Assembly: GCF_001044255.1 (NCBI RefSeq) | Contig: NZ_JYNX01000095.1 | Location: 1 to 32,917 of the forward strand | From: Mycolicibacterium chubuense | GTDB taxonomy: Bacteria > Actinomycetota > Actinomycetes > Mycobacteriales > Mycobacteriaceae | Length of the DNA stretch: 32,917 bases | Reading direction: 5' to 3' | Part shown: piece by piece, positions 1-5,744 of the stretch | Layout: every line of letters starts with the position of its first letter | Position numbering within the stretch: the first letter of the stretch is position 1 | Notes under the pieces: generated by a model | Databases searched by the model: none | What the model saw: the letters and a program-made list of their open reading frames with translations, nothing else | Told to the model about the DNA's origin: nothing | Made by a program: the position numbers and the translations under genes

Positions 1-82
1 GCGCTTTCGACACCAGCTGAAACTGGCCGAATCACCTATGCCGATGTCTTGAGACACCCTATTCCGATGTCTTGAAACACCA
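1..82. mobile_element. Possible insertion-sequence end with tandem 18-bp repeat
   Basis: Two copies of an 18-bp unit, CCGATGTCTTGAGACACC at 41-58 and CCGATGTCTTGAAACACC at 64-81, differ at one base and repeat with a 23-bp period. The first copy holds the short inverted repeat TGTCT-TG-AGACA. Repeated GATGTCTTGAGACA-like motifs resemble the ends of some actinobacterial insertion sequences, where the transposase gene lies just inside. Open frames run into the window from the left edge and stop at 50-52 and 73-75, so a transposase tail could lie upstream. No transposase sequence is visible here, so the assignment is inference. Confidence 0.35.
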
Positions 83-112
83 CACTGTCAGCCCGACCAT
101 TTTTTTGCAGTT

Positions 113-148
113 GAGAGGCGGTTTCCGTGGAATCGGAAACCGCTTCTC
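113..148. repeat. Strong hairpin (15-bp stem, 6-nt loop)
   Basis: GAGAGGCGGTTTCCG at 113-127 pairs with CGGAAACCGCTTCTC at 134-148 around the loop TGGAAT, with one G-T wobble. No T tract follows on either strand, so it is not a classical intrinsic terminator, though mycobacterial terminators often lack the T tract. It may insulate the neighbouring element or terminate transcription in either direction. Confidence 0.6.
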
Positions 149-168
149 CATACCCCTGAGGGGTGTGG
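148..168. repeat. Second adjacent hairpin (9-bp stem, 3-nt loop)
   Basis: CCATACCCC at 148-156 pairs with GGGGTGTGG at 160-168 around TGA, with one wobble pair. It abuts the hairpin at 113-148, sharing base 148, so the two would form a tandem or mutually exclusive structure in RNA. Confidence 0.5.
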
Positions 169-643
169 ATAGCAACGCGCACCGAGTTCAGTTGGCGAAC
201 ATTTCGCCGTCCCAGTCCGCGGGGCTGGGTTGGCGGCTGCGCGAGTGCAACCTCCTGCTGGTGCTCGTCCCCGGCGAGGACTACCCGCTCCGACAGGTCG
301 CTCGATCCGAGGACGAGATGCACGTGCTGGAGAAGCCACCGCGAGTCCGGAAGCCGCGTGGTCAGCTGATCGCAAGTGAAGGTAAGCGGTCCGTGCATCT
401 TGAGCCTCGGCGTGTGAAGCCGTACGACAGAAAGCGGCGCCCTGCGGGAGCCATGTCATCTGGAGCTGTCGGCGGTGTTGGTGCAACATCTACTGGCTGG
501 CGCTCACGCGGGGGTGTCAGCCGTTGGCTGGTCCCGCGGACAGACGTGGTGGCGCGGTTATGGCGAACGACGTTCTGAGCGGAACTACGCACCCGGTTGA
601 GGCGGTGGACGCGCCGATATCTTCGCAGCGAACTTGAGCAAAC
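169..643. other. Stretch without a supportable gene
   Basis: Open frames exist on both strands here (for example plus strand to 578 and minus strand from 489 or 398), but none has a recognisable domain and they overlap one another. I see no tRNA, IS gene or repeat. It is probably degenerate sequence of the accessory segment. Confidence 0.4.
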
Positions 644-672
644 TTGTGACAGACAGCGCCATACGGTCTAAT
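644..672 (+). promoter_or_regulatory. Candidate housekeeping promoter
   Basis: A -35 element TTGTGA (644-649) and a -10 element TCTAAT (667-672, five of six consensus bases) are separated by 17 bp. The predicted start of transcription near 679 is followed by GGGG at 687-690 and GGGGGA at 706-711, ribosome-binding sites for ATG 697 (a 7-codon frame) and TTG 717. It would drive the broken secreted-protein gene that follows. Confidence 0.45.
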
Positions 673-716
673 CTTCGCTACGGATTGGGGAACCGCATGG
701 CATTCGGGGGACTGCA

Positions 717-919
717 TTGATTTCGCGCGCACTGTTTATCGCTTCTGCCATTGGCGCAATCGCACCCGGTGGGGCTGCCACGTCAGACGCCCAGACGGGC
801 TTGACGCCGTTCGTGACTTGCTCAGCAGCGAGGATGCGGGCCACCGAGACATCCCGTCCACGTCGCAGTACGACGGCAACCATCTCGATCGCGACAATGA
901 CGGGATCGGCTGTGAGGGC
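717..919 (+). pseudogene. Frameshifted secreted excalibur-type protein
   Basis: The TTG at 717 has a strong ribosome-binding site, GGGGGA, 5 bases upstream, and opens a signal-peptide-like stretch (MISRALFIASAIGAIA...). Around 780-797 the coding signal moves to another frame, which reads DGLDAVRDL and then LDRDNDGIGCEG, ending at 919. That ending matches the calcium-binding excalibur motif (DxDxDGxxCE), normally the C-terminal half of small secreted actinobacterial proteins. A one-base deletion (or two-base insertion) would explain the break. The excalibur motif lacks a stop of its own and runs into the next gene, whose start lies inside it. It could also be an artefact of recombination or sequencing. 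Confidence 0.45.
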
Positions 920-1229
920 TGGGGCGCTCCTCGGCGGCATTGCCGCCTTGGCTTTCGCGGGAGTAGTCAGCGCGCCGGTCGCCTCGGCGGTCCCGGGTGC
1001 AGATGGCCGAGACTGCAAGTCTGAGTGGAACACGATGTATAACGTGCCGATCGGGGTACGGACGACTTGCTACAACCCCGATGGCAGTTATCAGATGTGC
1101 ACGTCCCTCGGGACGGACGGCAAGGGACCTGGAACGTGCTGGGATTACCCGGCTCCGCCCCAGATGGGCGGTCAGCCGGTCTTCGCCCCGCCCGTGCCGG
1201 GAATGCCTCCTCCACCGCCTCCTGCATGA
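897..1229 (+). CDS. Small secreted proline-rich protein
   Basis: Hypothetical protein of 110 aa. A signal peptide is clear: a hydrophobic segment GALLGGIAALAFAGVVS ends in PVASA, the likely cleavage site. The mature part carries four Cys (DCKSEW, TTCYNPDG, QMCTS, GTCWDY), enough for two disulfides, then a Pro-rich tail ending in PPPPPPA. Such Cys-containing Pro-tailed exported proteins are common in mycobacteria, mostly without known function. Two starts are possible: ATG 897, and GTG 912, which gives a cleaner n-region (MRAG). Both lie inside the excalibur motif of the preceding pseudogene, in another frame. That suggests the gene's 5' end was joined to foreign sequence. Confidence 0.65.
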   Translation: MTGSAVRAGALLGGIAALAFAGVVSAPVASAVPGADGRDCKSEWNTMYNVPIGVRTTCYNPDGSYQMCTSLGTDGKGPGTCWDYPAPPQMGGQPVFAPPVPGMPPPPPPA

Positions 1230-1379
1230 TGAAGCGACCGTAGGCCATCGCGGGTGGCGGCCTGGGCGGCGACGTCGAGTCGCCCGGCCCGAAGCGTTGC
1301 TGACCCTCGAGGACATCGACCGGCACAAAGTGACCACGGTACTGGGCAAGGTAACTGCTCAAGCGATGAAGGCCCGGCG
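1230..1379 (+). other. Remnant reading frame ahead of the nuclease-like fragment
   Basis: One frame ends at 1383 with a helical, coding-like tail, LLTLEDIDRHKVTTVLGKV followed by TAQAMKARR. Its stop overlaps the next ATG as ATGA, the arrangement of a two-gene operon. Upstream of about 1296 the frame is compositionally poor and shows no start with a ribosome-binding site, so I take it as the surviving 3' end of a gene. Confidence 0.3.
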
Positions 1380-1520
1380 ATGACTCGTCTGAATAAACAG
1401 GAACTCTGGGAGTGGGCGTACGACGACCTACTCACGAATACCACCCACGAAGTGCTGGCTGAGTACATCGTGGCCACAGCACTCGCCCGGCCACTCGGAA
1501 TGTCTTCCTACAAGGATTGA
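1380..1520 (+). pseudogene. Truncated N-terminus of a hypothetical nuclease-like protein
   Basis: The frame starts at ATG 1380, overlapping the preceding stop by 4 bp, and encodes 46 aa containing ELWEWAYDDLLTNTT and VLAEYIVATAL. That pattern resembles, from memory, the beginning of ~200-aa actinobacterial proteins whose next segment carries a PD-(D/E)XK-like core (WDAYDL...KVEVKSS). Here the similarity stops after ATAL and the frame ends at 1520, so the catalytic part is missing. I infer a truncated gene; an unrelated short ORF is possible. Confidence 0.35.
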
Positions 1521-1556
1521 CTCGCAGGCGATTAGGGGCATCGCCGGCGTGGACGA

Positions 1557-1770
1557 CTAGACACGCCGCAAGCGCTCTTGGAGTTGGCGGCCAAGGTCGG
1601 CTACGTAGGTGGCGACAGTGTGGAGCCGCGCGAGTGAGTCCGTCGTCCATTCTCTCAACGGCGGAATGGTCAAAATCAACGACCCCGTCGCGCATCTGGC
1701 TGTCATGGGTGCGCTCGGCAATGGCAGAAAGTAGTGCCTGGAGAGAGGCTGCGCCCGGGGTCGACGACAT
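1557..1770 (-). pseudogene. Frameshifted small helical protein
   Basis: From ATG 1770 the minus strand reads MSSTPGAASLQALLSAIAER and continues to VDFDHSAVERMDD. At about 1645 the coding signal shifts frame and continues DSLARLHTVATYVADLGRQL and QERLRRV before a TAG at 1557-1559. Removing one G near 1645 would join them into a single ~70-aa acidic, helix-rich protein. No family is recognised. It lies about 100 bp downstream of, and on the same strand as, the HAD phosphatase gene. The break may be a real mutation or a sequencing error. Confidence 0.4.
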
Positions 1771-1874
1771 TGTCAGGATTCACACCGTGAACCGTAGAGG
1801 TGCACACCGACAAATCAATTGCGCGCGGGCATTGCTGTCGCGCTGGCGGCCAGTTGGTTCGGCCCGTGGGCGTT

Positions 1875-2333
1875 CTAGTCGAGAACCAGCACGTCGCCGC
1901 CGTCGAGAACCAGCGCGACGGTAATGCCGACGTTTTGCCACAGCCCAATGATTTCCGGGTCGTCGTCGATGGCTGCGCGGATGTCGTAGGTCTGTGCCAA
2001 CGTGCGGTGGATCTCTCGCTTGATGGTGGCGTTGGACCGGTAGTCGTCGTCGCCGCGCATGTGCAGGCCGGCGATAGGAACAGGTAGGTGTTCTGTCAAC
2101 CATTGCTCGGTCAACTCGCGCGACCAGGCGTCGCGGCCGGTGACGATCAGAATGGCGTGCCCTTGGCTGTATTGCTCGACGCACCAATCGACTACGGCCC
2201 GGTGCGGCGGGCATTGCGCGCACGCGTTGTGGAAGGCGCTGAATCCGTCCGGCTCGGCCTGGAGGTGAATCACTGTGCTGACGTCGCAGAGCGTGCCGTC
2301 CATGTCGACGATGACTGCCGGCTGGCGGTTCAC
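1875..2333 (-). CDS. HAD-superfamily phosphatase (polynucleotide kinase 3'-phosphatase-like)
   Basis: A 152-aa HAD hydrolase starting at GTG 2333. Motif I is VDMDGTL with Asp10 as predicted nucleophile and Asp12 as acid/base. Motif II is IVTGRDA (around residues 64-70). The last motif is AIDDDPEII (around 130), for Mg2+ binding. Size and layout match the stand-alone phosphatase domain found in phage T4-type polynucleotide kinase and in many mycobacteriophage and actinobacterial accessory genes, suggesting a nucleic-acid 3'-phosphate or nucleotide substrate. Substrate is inferred; the HAD fold is seen directly. The gene diverges from the hypothetical gene at 2430 and sits in a segment with broken genes, consistent with a phage- or island-derived origin. 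Confidence 0.8.
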   Translation of the reverse strand: MNRQPAVIVDMDGTLCDVSTVIHLQAEPDGFSAFHNACAQCPPHRAVVDWCVEQYSQGHAILIVTGRDAWSRELTEQWLTEHLPVPIAGLHMRGDDDYRSNATIKREIHRTLAQTYDIRAAIDDDPEIIGLWQNVGITVALVLDGGDVLVLD

Positions 2334-2429
2334 GGCACCCCCGAGTCTTCATGACGTCTCGCCCGGCGAGGATACCGAACGACGCCGACAGCGAGGCTAC
2401 TCGTCAGTGCCCGGCGTTACCTTTGAACG

Positions 2430-3158
2430 ATGCGCTGGTTTGCCCGTCCTGAAGACGGTGCCCTCCAACTCCGGCGTACGCCGCGGCCGGCGTCCTGGAA
2501 CACGGCTGACCATCCAGATCAGGTTCGACTACATGCATACCTCGATGACACCGAAGACCTCCTCAGCGGTTCGAGGGTCGACGGTCAGTGGGCGCTGTGC
2601 CTCGACGTCGGCGCTCCCGCCACGCGGGATCTGCTGCGGGAGGTAGCCGACCTCGACAACTATGCCCACCCACTTGCAGACCGGATCAAGGACACCAGCC
2701 TCGTCTCGGTGTGGTGCACCAAACAACACGATGACCAATCGTTCGTGCAAATAGAGGCAGCCCGCGAGGTACCCCAGCCGTCAGAGGTGTTGGTAGTCAG
2801 AACAACTGCGTCGTCGGAAAGTCCAAGGTACAAGGACCAGATCAAGGCGGCGATCGCAGGCGCGGAAATGCTTCCAGACGGAGCCGTCAGGATGGAGCTC
2901 TCCTTCGTCATAGGTAACCGGGGCTGGCTGGGACTGTGGAAGCCGACGATCGACGCACTCGATCCGATCCTGGGCCGTACCTATCCGGACAACCCCTACC
3001 ATCCACTCGACGGCAGGATCACCGAGCTCGGCATGCACCTCACTGTCGATCGAGCTCTCGGCTACGACGTCCTGATCGGAATCACCGCTGCGCCCGCGGT
3101 TTACCGGGCTGCTCCAGCGCGCTCGGATCCAACCGACCCTAGTCCTAGTCGCAAGTGA
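2430..3158 (+). CDS. Hypothetical protein, 242 aa
   Basis: Not assigned to a family with confidence. The N-terminus (MRWFARPEDGALQLRRTPRP) is basic. The middle reads as mixed alpha/beta, and the C-terminal third has a distinctive block: FVIGNRGWLGLWKPTIDALD, then HPLDGRITELGMH and ALGYDVLIGI. The pattern K-P-T-x-D-A-L followed by an acidic D-G-R-I segment is loosely like RusA-type Holliday-junction resolvases, but I cannot confirm that. There is no strong ribosome-binding site before ATG 2430. A -10-like TACCTT at 2418-2423 ends 6 bp before the ATG, so the message could be leaderless. The 3' end overlaps the opposing gene by 14 bp. Confidence 0.6.
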   Translation: MRWFARPEDGALQLRRTPRPASWNTADHPDQVRLHAYLDDTEDLLSGSRVDGQWALCLDVGAPATRDLLREVADLDNYAHPLADRIKDTSLVSVWCTKQHDDQSFVQIEAAREVPQPSEVLVVRTTASSESPRYKDQIKAAIAGAEMLPDGAVRMELSFVIGNRGWLGLWKPTIDALDPILGRTYPDNPYHPLDGRITELGMHLTVDRALGYDVLIGITAAPAVYRAAPARSDPTDPSPSRK

Positions 3159-3597
3159 AGCACTTGCCGGTCGTCGGTAGCTCAATAAAGCAGTTGGGAC
3201 ACAGGGGTCTTGGGGCGTGCGAATCCGTACCAGTACCCACATCGTGACAGTGTCCGCAAAGCTGAATCGGTTCGCCCACGTTGTCGGCCGCCCACTGATC
3301 CAACTCGGCCCGATTCTCGCCGCATACTTTTACGTATGAGACGGCTAACTGCACGTCGCGCCGAAGCTGAGCGATCAAGTCTCTGCAGTCGGCGTCATGC
3401 AGACGCGCGTCACTCGGATTGAGGCTTCGTTGGATGTTGATGACATAGCCGCGCGGATTTCTCTTCAGCCAATCCCGGTAGCCGTCATCCTCGTCGACGT
3501 ATAGGTCAATGCTCACGGCTCTATCTTGCGCGAGGCTGGGGTTCTGAGGCCGTGCTTTGAGGGCCGTTTGCAGGCGCTTCAGCGAGAGGTGGGACAT
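3145..3597 (-). CDS. Hypothetical protein with C-terminal zinc-ribbon cysteines
   Basis: A 150-aa protein. The ATG at 3597 is chosen because GAAGG lies 8 bases upstream; a GTG at 3516 (SIDLYVDEDDGY...) is the main alternative and would remove a poorly constrained N-terminus. The middle contains GYVINIQRSLNPSDARLHDA followed by DC, a pattern (YVIN...LHxADC) seen in uncharacterised actinobacterial proteins. The C-terminus has three CxxC pairs (CGHC, CPNC, CFTC), as expected for a zinc-binding module. Role unknown; nucleic-acid binding is a reasonable guess. It converges on, and overlaps by 14 bp, the gene at 2430-3158. Confidence 0.6.
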   Translation of the reverse strand: MSHLSLKRLQTALKARPQNPSLAQDRAVSIDLYVDEDDGYRDWLKRNPRGYVINIQRSLNPSDARLHDADCRDLIAQLRRDVQLAVSYVKVCGENRAELDQWAADNVGEPIQLCGHCHDVGTGTDSHAPRPLCPNCFIELPTTGKCFTCD

Positions 3598-3889
3598 CAC
3601 CGAAGCCTTCAGTTGCCCATCGCTAACTTGCTGGTCGTAGATGTGAAGTAGTCGGCACCGCGTTCAGGAAGGATGCGTTTCCTGTCAGGGGCTATTAGCA
3701 GTATCGGGGCATGACCTCTGATCCGATTGATCGCCTTCACCGCCGTGACTCTTGCTTGTGGCGGCTGGGCAACCGCGGCGACGCCGTAACGGGGCGAGTT
3801 GTTCGGGCGCTGTTCGCCGAAGACCACAGCATTTAGCCGCCTTGGTCGGGGGATCGCGGCAGGGGCTCGTCCTCGCGCCAGCGCAATGG
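3598..3889. other. Stretch without a firm gene
   Basis: A 41-codon frame (ATG 3711 to TAG 3834-3836, beginning MTSDPIDRLHRRDSCLWRLG) is the only candidate and has no properly spaced ribosome-binding site. Minus-strand frames here have no recognisable content. I treat the stretch as degenerate. Confidence 0.3.
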
Positions 3890-4043
3890 TTGACGATTGC
3901 TCAGGCAGCGGACATTTGCGGGGTCGAATACCAGGAGGTCTATCAGAGGATTTCTCCCGAAGCTGGAAACTCGGCGGATCGAAAACCGCTTGGGTCCAGC
4001 GTCTTTCGGTCACATCATCCGCATTGAACGCGCTTACGCGTAA
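3890..4043 (+). pseudogene. Frameshifted helix-turn-helix (excisionase/AlpA-like) protein
   Basis: The plus strand reads LTIAQAADICGVEYQEVYQR from TTG 3890, a textbook winged-helix/MerR-type helix-turn-helix start as in excisionase-like proteins. The natural continuation is in another frame: KLETRRIENRLGPASFGHII followed by RIERAYA and a TAA at 4041-4043. A single-base change near 3957-3963 would reunite them into a ~50-60 aa DNA-binding protein. The true start may lie further upstream. Small excisionase-like proteins are typical of phages and integrative elements, which agrees with the decayed-island reading of this segment. Confidence 0.45.
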
Positions 4044-4049
4044 CGGCTG

Positions 4050-4236
4050 ATGAGACAACCTGTGACGCCGGCTGAAGAGTTGCCGCGCCGGGTCGCGATG
4101 AAGCAGGCAGTCGCCCAACCATCAAGTCAGCGCGCGTCGGGTCAGAACGTTGATCGCACACGAGCAGCTGGAAGCCCGTCGGATTGGCGATTCCCGTACG
4201 CCCCGCATCGAAAGAGAGAGTCGCTGCTGCAGCTAG
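4050..4236 (+). pseudogene. Second broken helix-turn-helix remnant
   Basis: From 4050 one frame begins with PVTPAEELPRRVAMKQAVAQ, helical and coding-like. About 4115 the signal passes to another frame, reading VSARRVRTLIAHEQLEARRI and then GDSRTPRIERES before a TAG at 4234-4236. The second part resembles the recognition helix and wing of small actinobacterial helix-turn-helix proteins (VSxxRVRxLIxxxxLxARRIG). The join is inferred. Confidence 0.3.
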
Positions 4237-4314
4237 GGAAGTGGCGGAGGTGTTGGAAGCTCGATCATCATGGTCCTCCTATCCCGATCCCGATCCACCC
4301 GGTCGCCGAGAGGC

Positions 4315-4572
4315 CTAGCAGGGTTGACCGGGAGGCGTGTAATACGGCGTGCCCTGCACCGTGTAGCACGGAATCTCGTTGGGAACGTACGGATAATCCT
4401 GCGACGCGATGGCCACGGCCGCGGCGTCACCCGCCACGTTGGTGCAGCCGCCCACCGAGAAGTGGCGGCCACCCGCGGCGGCGCAGACGTCGGCCTGCGC
4501 CACCGGCATCGCCACCACCGGCGCCAGGGCCATCCCGGAGGCCATCACCAGCACTGCTGCCAGCTTCTTCAT
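4315..4572 (-). CDS. Small secreted protein
   Basis: An 85-aa protein with a classic signal peptide: MKKLAAVLVMASGMALAPVV, then cleavage after PVAQA. The mature part (about 58 aa) has four Cys (DVCAAAG, GGCTN, IPCYTV, GQPC at the C-terminus), suggesting two disulfides. The ribosome-binding site GAAGGG sits 8 bases before ATG 4572. It is an exported or cell-wall protein of unknown function, similar in style to the small mycobacterial secreted proteins at 897-1229 and 7585-7857. It is the first gene right of the decayed segment that looks fully normal. Confidence 0.8.
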   Translation of the reverse strand: MKKLAAVLVMASGMALAPVVAMPVAQADVCAAAGGRHFSVGGCTNVAGDAAAVAIASQDYPYVPNEIPCYTVQGTPYYTPPGQPC

Positions 4573-4670
4573 CGTCGAAACCCTTCGCCGAGGTATGGAA
4601 CACGCGGAGTATCGCAGTCAGTGTGACCGATTGTGATCTTGAGCGTGACGGAACGGTTCGCAAGCCGACG

Positions 4671-5468
4671 TCAGGCCTTCTGCTGCGCCTCGAGGATGCT
4701 GATGACCTGCTGCAGCGGATCGGAGACCGTCGAAACCGCGCCGATGTAGGGATGCGAGAGCTCGACGACGAGGAACAGCTGCGCGCCGACGAGGGTGCCG
4801 ATGATGGCGACCATCGCGTAGTGATTGGCCGGCTTCTCGACTCCGTAGATGATCGCGCAGCCCAGCAGCAGGCCGCTCGTCACGAAGATCACCGCCCACA
4901 GCGACCACGGCGGACCGGTGTCCGTGCGTGCCTGGAGCACCCGCTCGGTGCGGGCCTTGCTCAGATCGTTCAAGTTGCTGAAAGACGTTGACAGCAGCGT
5001 CTTCTGCGCATCGGTGCTCGGCCGGACACTCTCGTAGGCGCCATAGAGCCGGTTCAGCGCCTGATCCGCCTCGGGGTACATCCGGCCTTCGTTGGCCTCG
5101 TCCCACTCCCGGATCGCGGCCTGCTCGTATTCCAGCAGGTGCTGGCGGATCCGATCCCGGTCCGGCGCGTCGAAGATGTGGGAGTCGCGCGCCAGTTGGG
5201 CTCCGGCCGCCCCTTCGGTCCGGACGACGGTGTCGGCGTGACTGATCTGCCCCCACATGGCCGAGACGACGAACCCGATGAAGAACGCGAACACGAAACC
5301 GACCACGCCGAACGCGAACTTGGTGACGTCGTTGTGTTCTTCACCGCGCAGGCCGGGAAAGCGGCGCCGCACGAATGTCTGCACCAGGATGGCGGTGCCC
5401 GCGGTGCACGCGACGAGCAGGATCAACAGCAACCACGACGGCACGTGGGTCACCAACCACTGGGTCAA
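4671..5468 (-). CDS. DUF4239-type four-helix membrane protein
   Basis: A 265-aa integral membrane protein. Hydrophobic segments lie near residues 10-31, 48-72, 188-209 and 216-238; a charged helical region of about 110 residues lies between the second and third and would be one soluble domain. The layout and motifs such as FAFGVVGFVFAFFIGFVVSA match the DUF4239 (bestrophin-like) family of actinobacteria and cyanobacteria. A channel role has been suggested from fold comparison, but none is proven here. The start is a TTG at 5468 preceded by GGGGGAC. It diverges from the diguanylate cyclase gene with 276 bp between. Confidence 0.75.
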   Translation of the reverse strand: MTQWLVTHVPSWLLLILLVACTAGTAILVQTFVRRRFPGLRGEEHNDVTKFAFGVVGFVFAFFIGFVVSAMWGQISHADTVVRTEGAAGAQLARDSHIFDAPDRDRIRQHLLEYEQAAIREWDEANEGRMYPEADQALNRLYGAYESVRPSTDAQKTLLSTSFSNLNDLSKARTERVLQARTDTGPPWSLWAVIFVTSGLLLGCAIIYGVEKPANHYAMVAIIGTLVGAQLFLVVELSHPYIGAVSTVSDPLQQVISILEAQQKA

Positions 5469-5711
5469 CGCGTCCCCCCGATGTCGGCCAATGCCGCGGT
5501 ACGTCCGCGCCGAGAACCGACTCTAGGCGGAAGCTGGGCCGTTCACCGACGATCACGCTCGTCCCGGCTGCAGCGCCTCGCCGCGTCGCGTTGGGCAGCA
5601 CAATCGACGATGCAGCACCGCGGCGTTTCGATACGTGAGGATGCAAAATCCGCAAAGAACAGTGCCATCGCTGATCCAGCCCGAGACCCGAGATTCTCAG
5701 AAGAAACACAG

Positions 5712-5738
5712 TTAACGGACTCGTCGATTGGCTATAAC
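5712..5738 (+). promoter_or_regulatory. Promoter for a leaderless diguanylate cyclase mRNA
   Basis: A -10 element TATAAC at 5733-5738 is followed by six bases and then GTG at 5745, so transcription would begin at or next to the start codon. TTAACG at 5712-5717 could act as -35 with a rather short 15-bp spacer. Leaderless messages beginning at ATG or GTG are common in mycobacteria. This supports GTG 5745 over upstream in-frame starts. Confidence 0.5.
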
Positions 5739-5744
5739 TTACAG

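Noticed and set aside
36-398. 120-codon minus-strand frame at the left edge
   Set aside because: It reads through the direct repeat and both hairpins and matches no known family.
3609-4118. 169-codon minus-strand frame
   Set aside because: No domain content; helix-turn-helix coding signals on the plus strand explain the region better.
5139-5744. Upstream extension of the diguanylate cyclase frame
   Set aside because: The frame runs antisense through the DUF4239 gene and has no domain content. The promoter at 5733-5738 supports GTG 5745.
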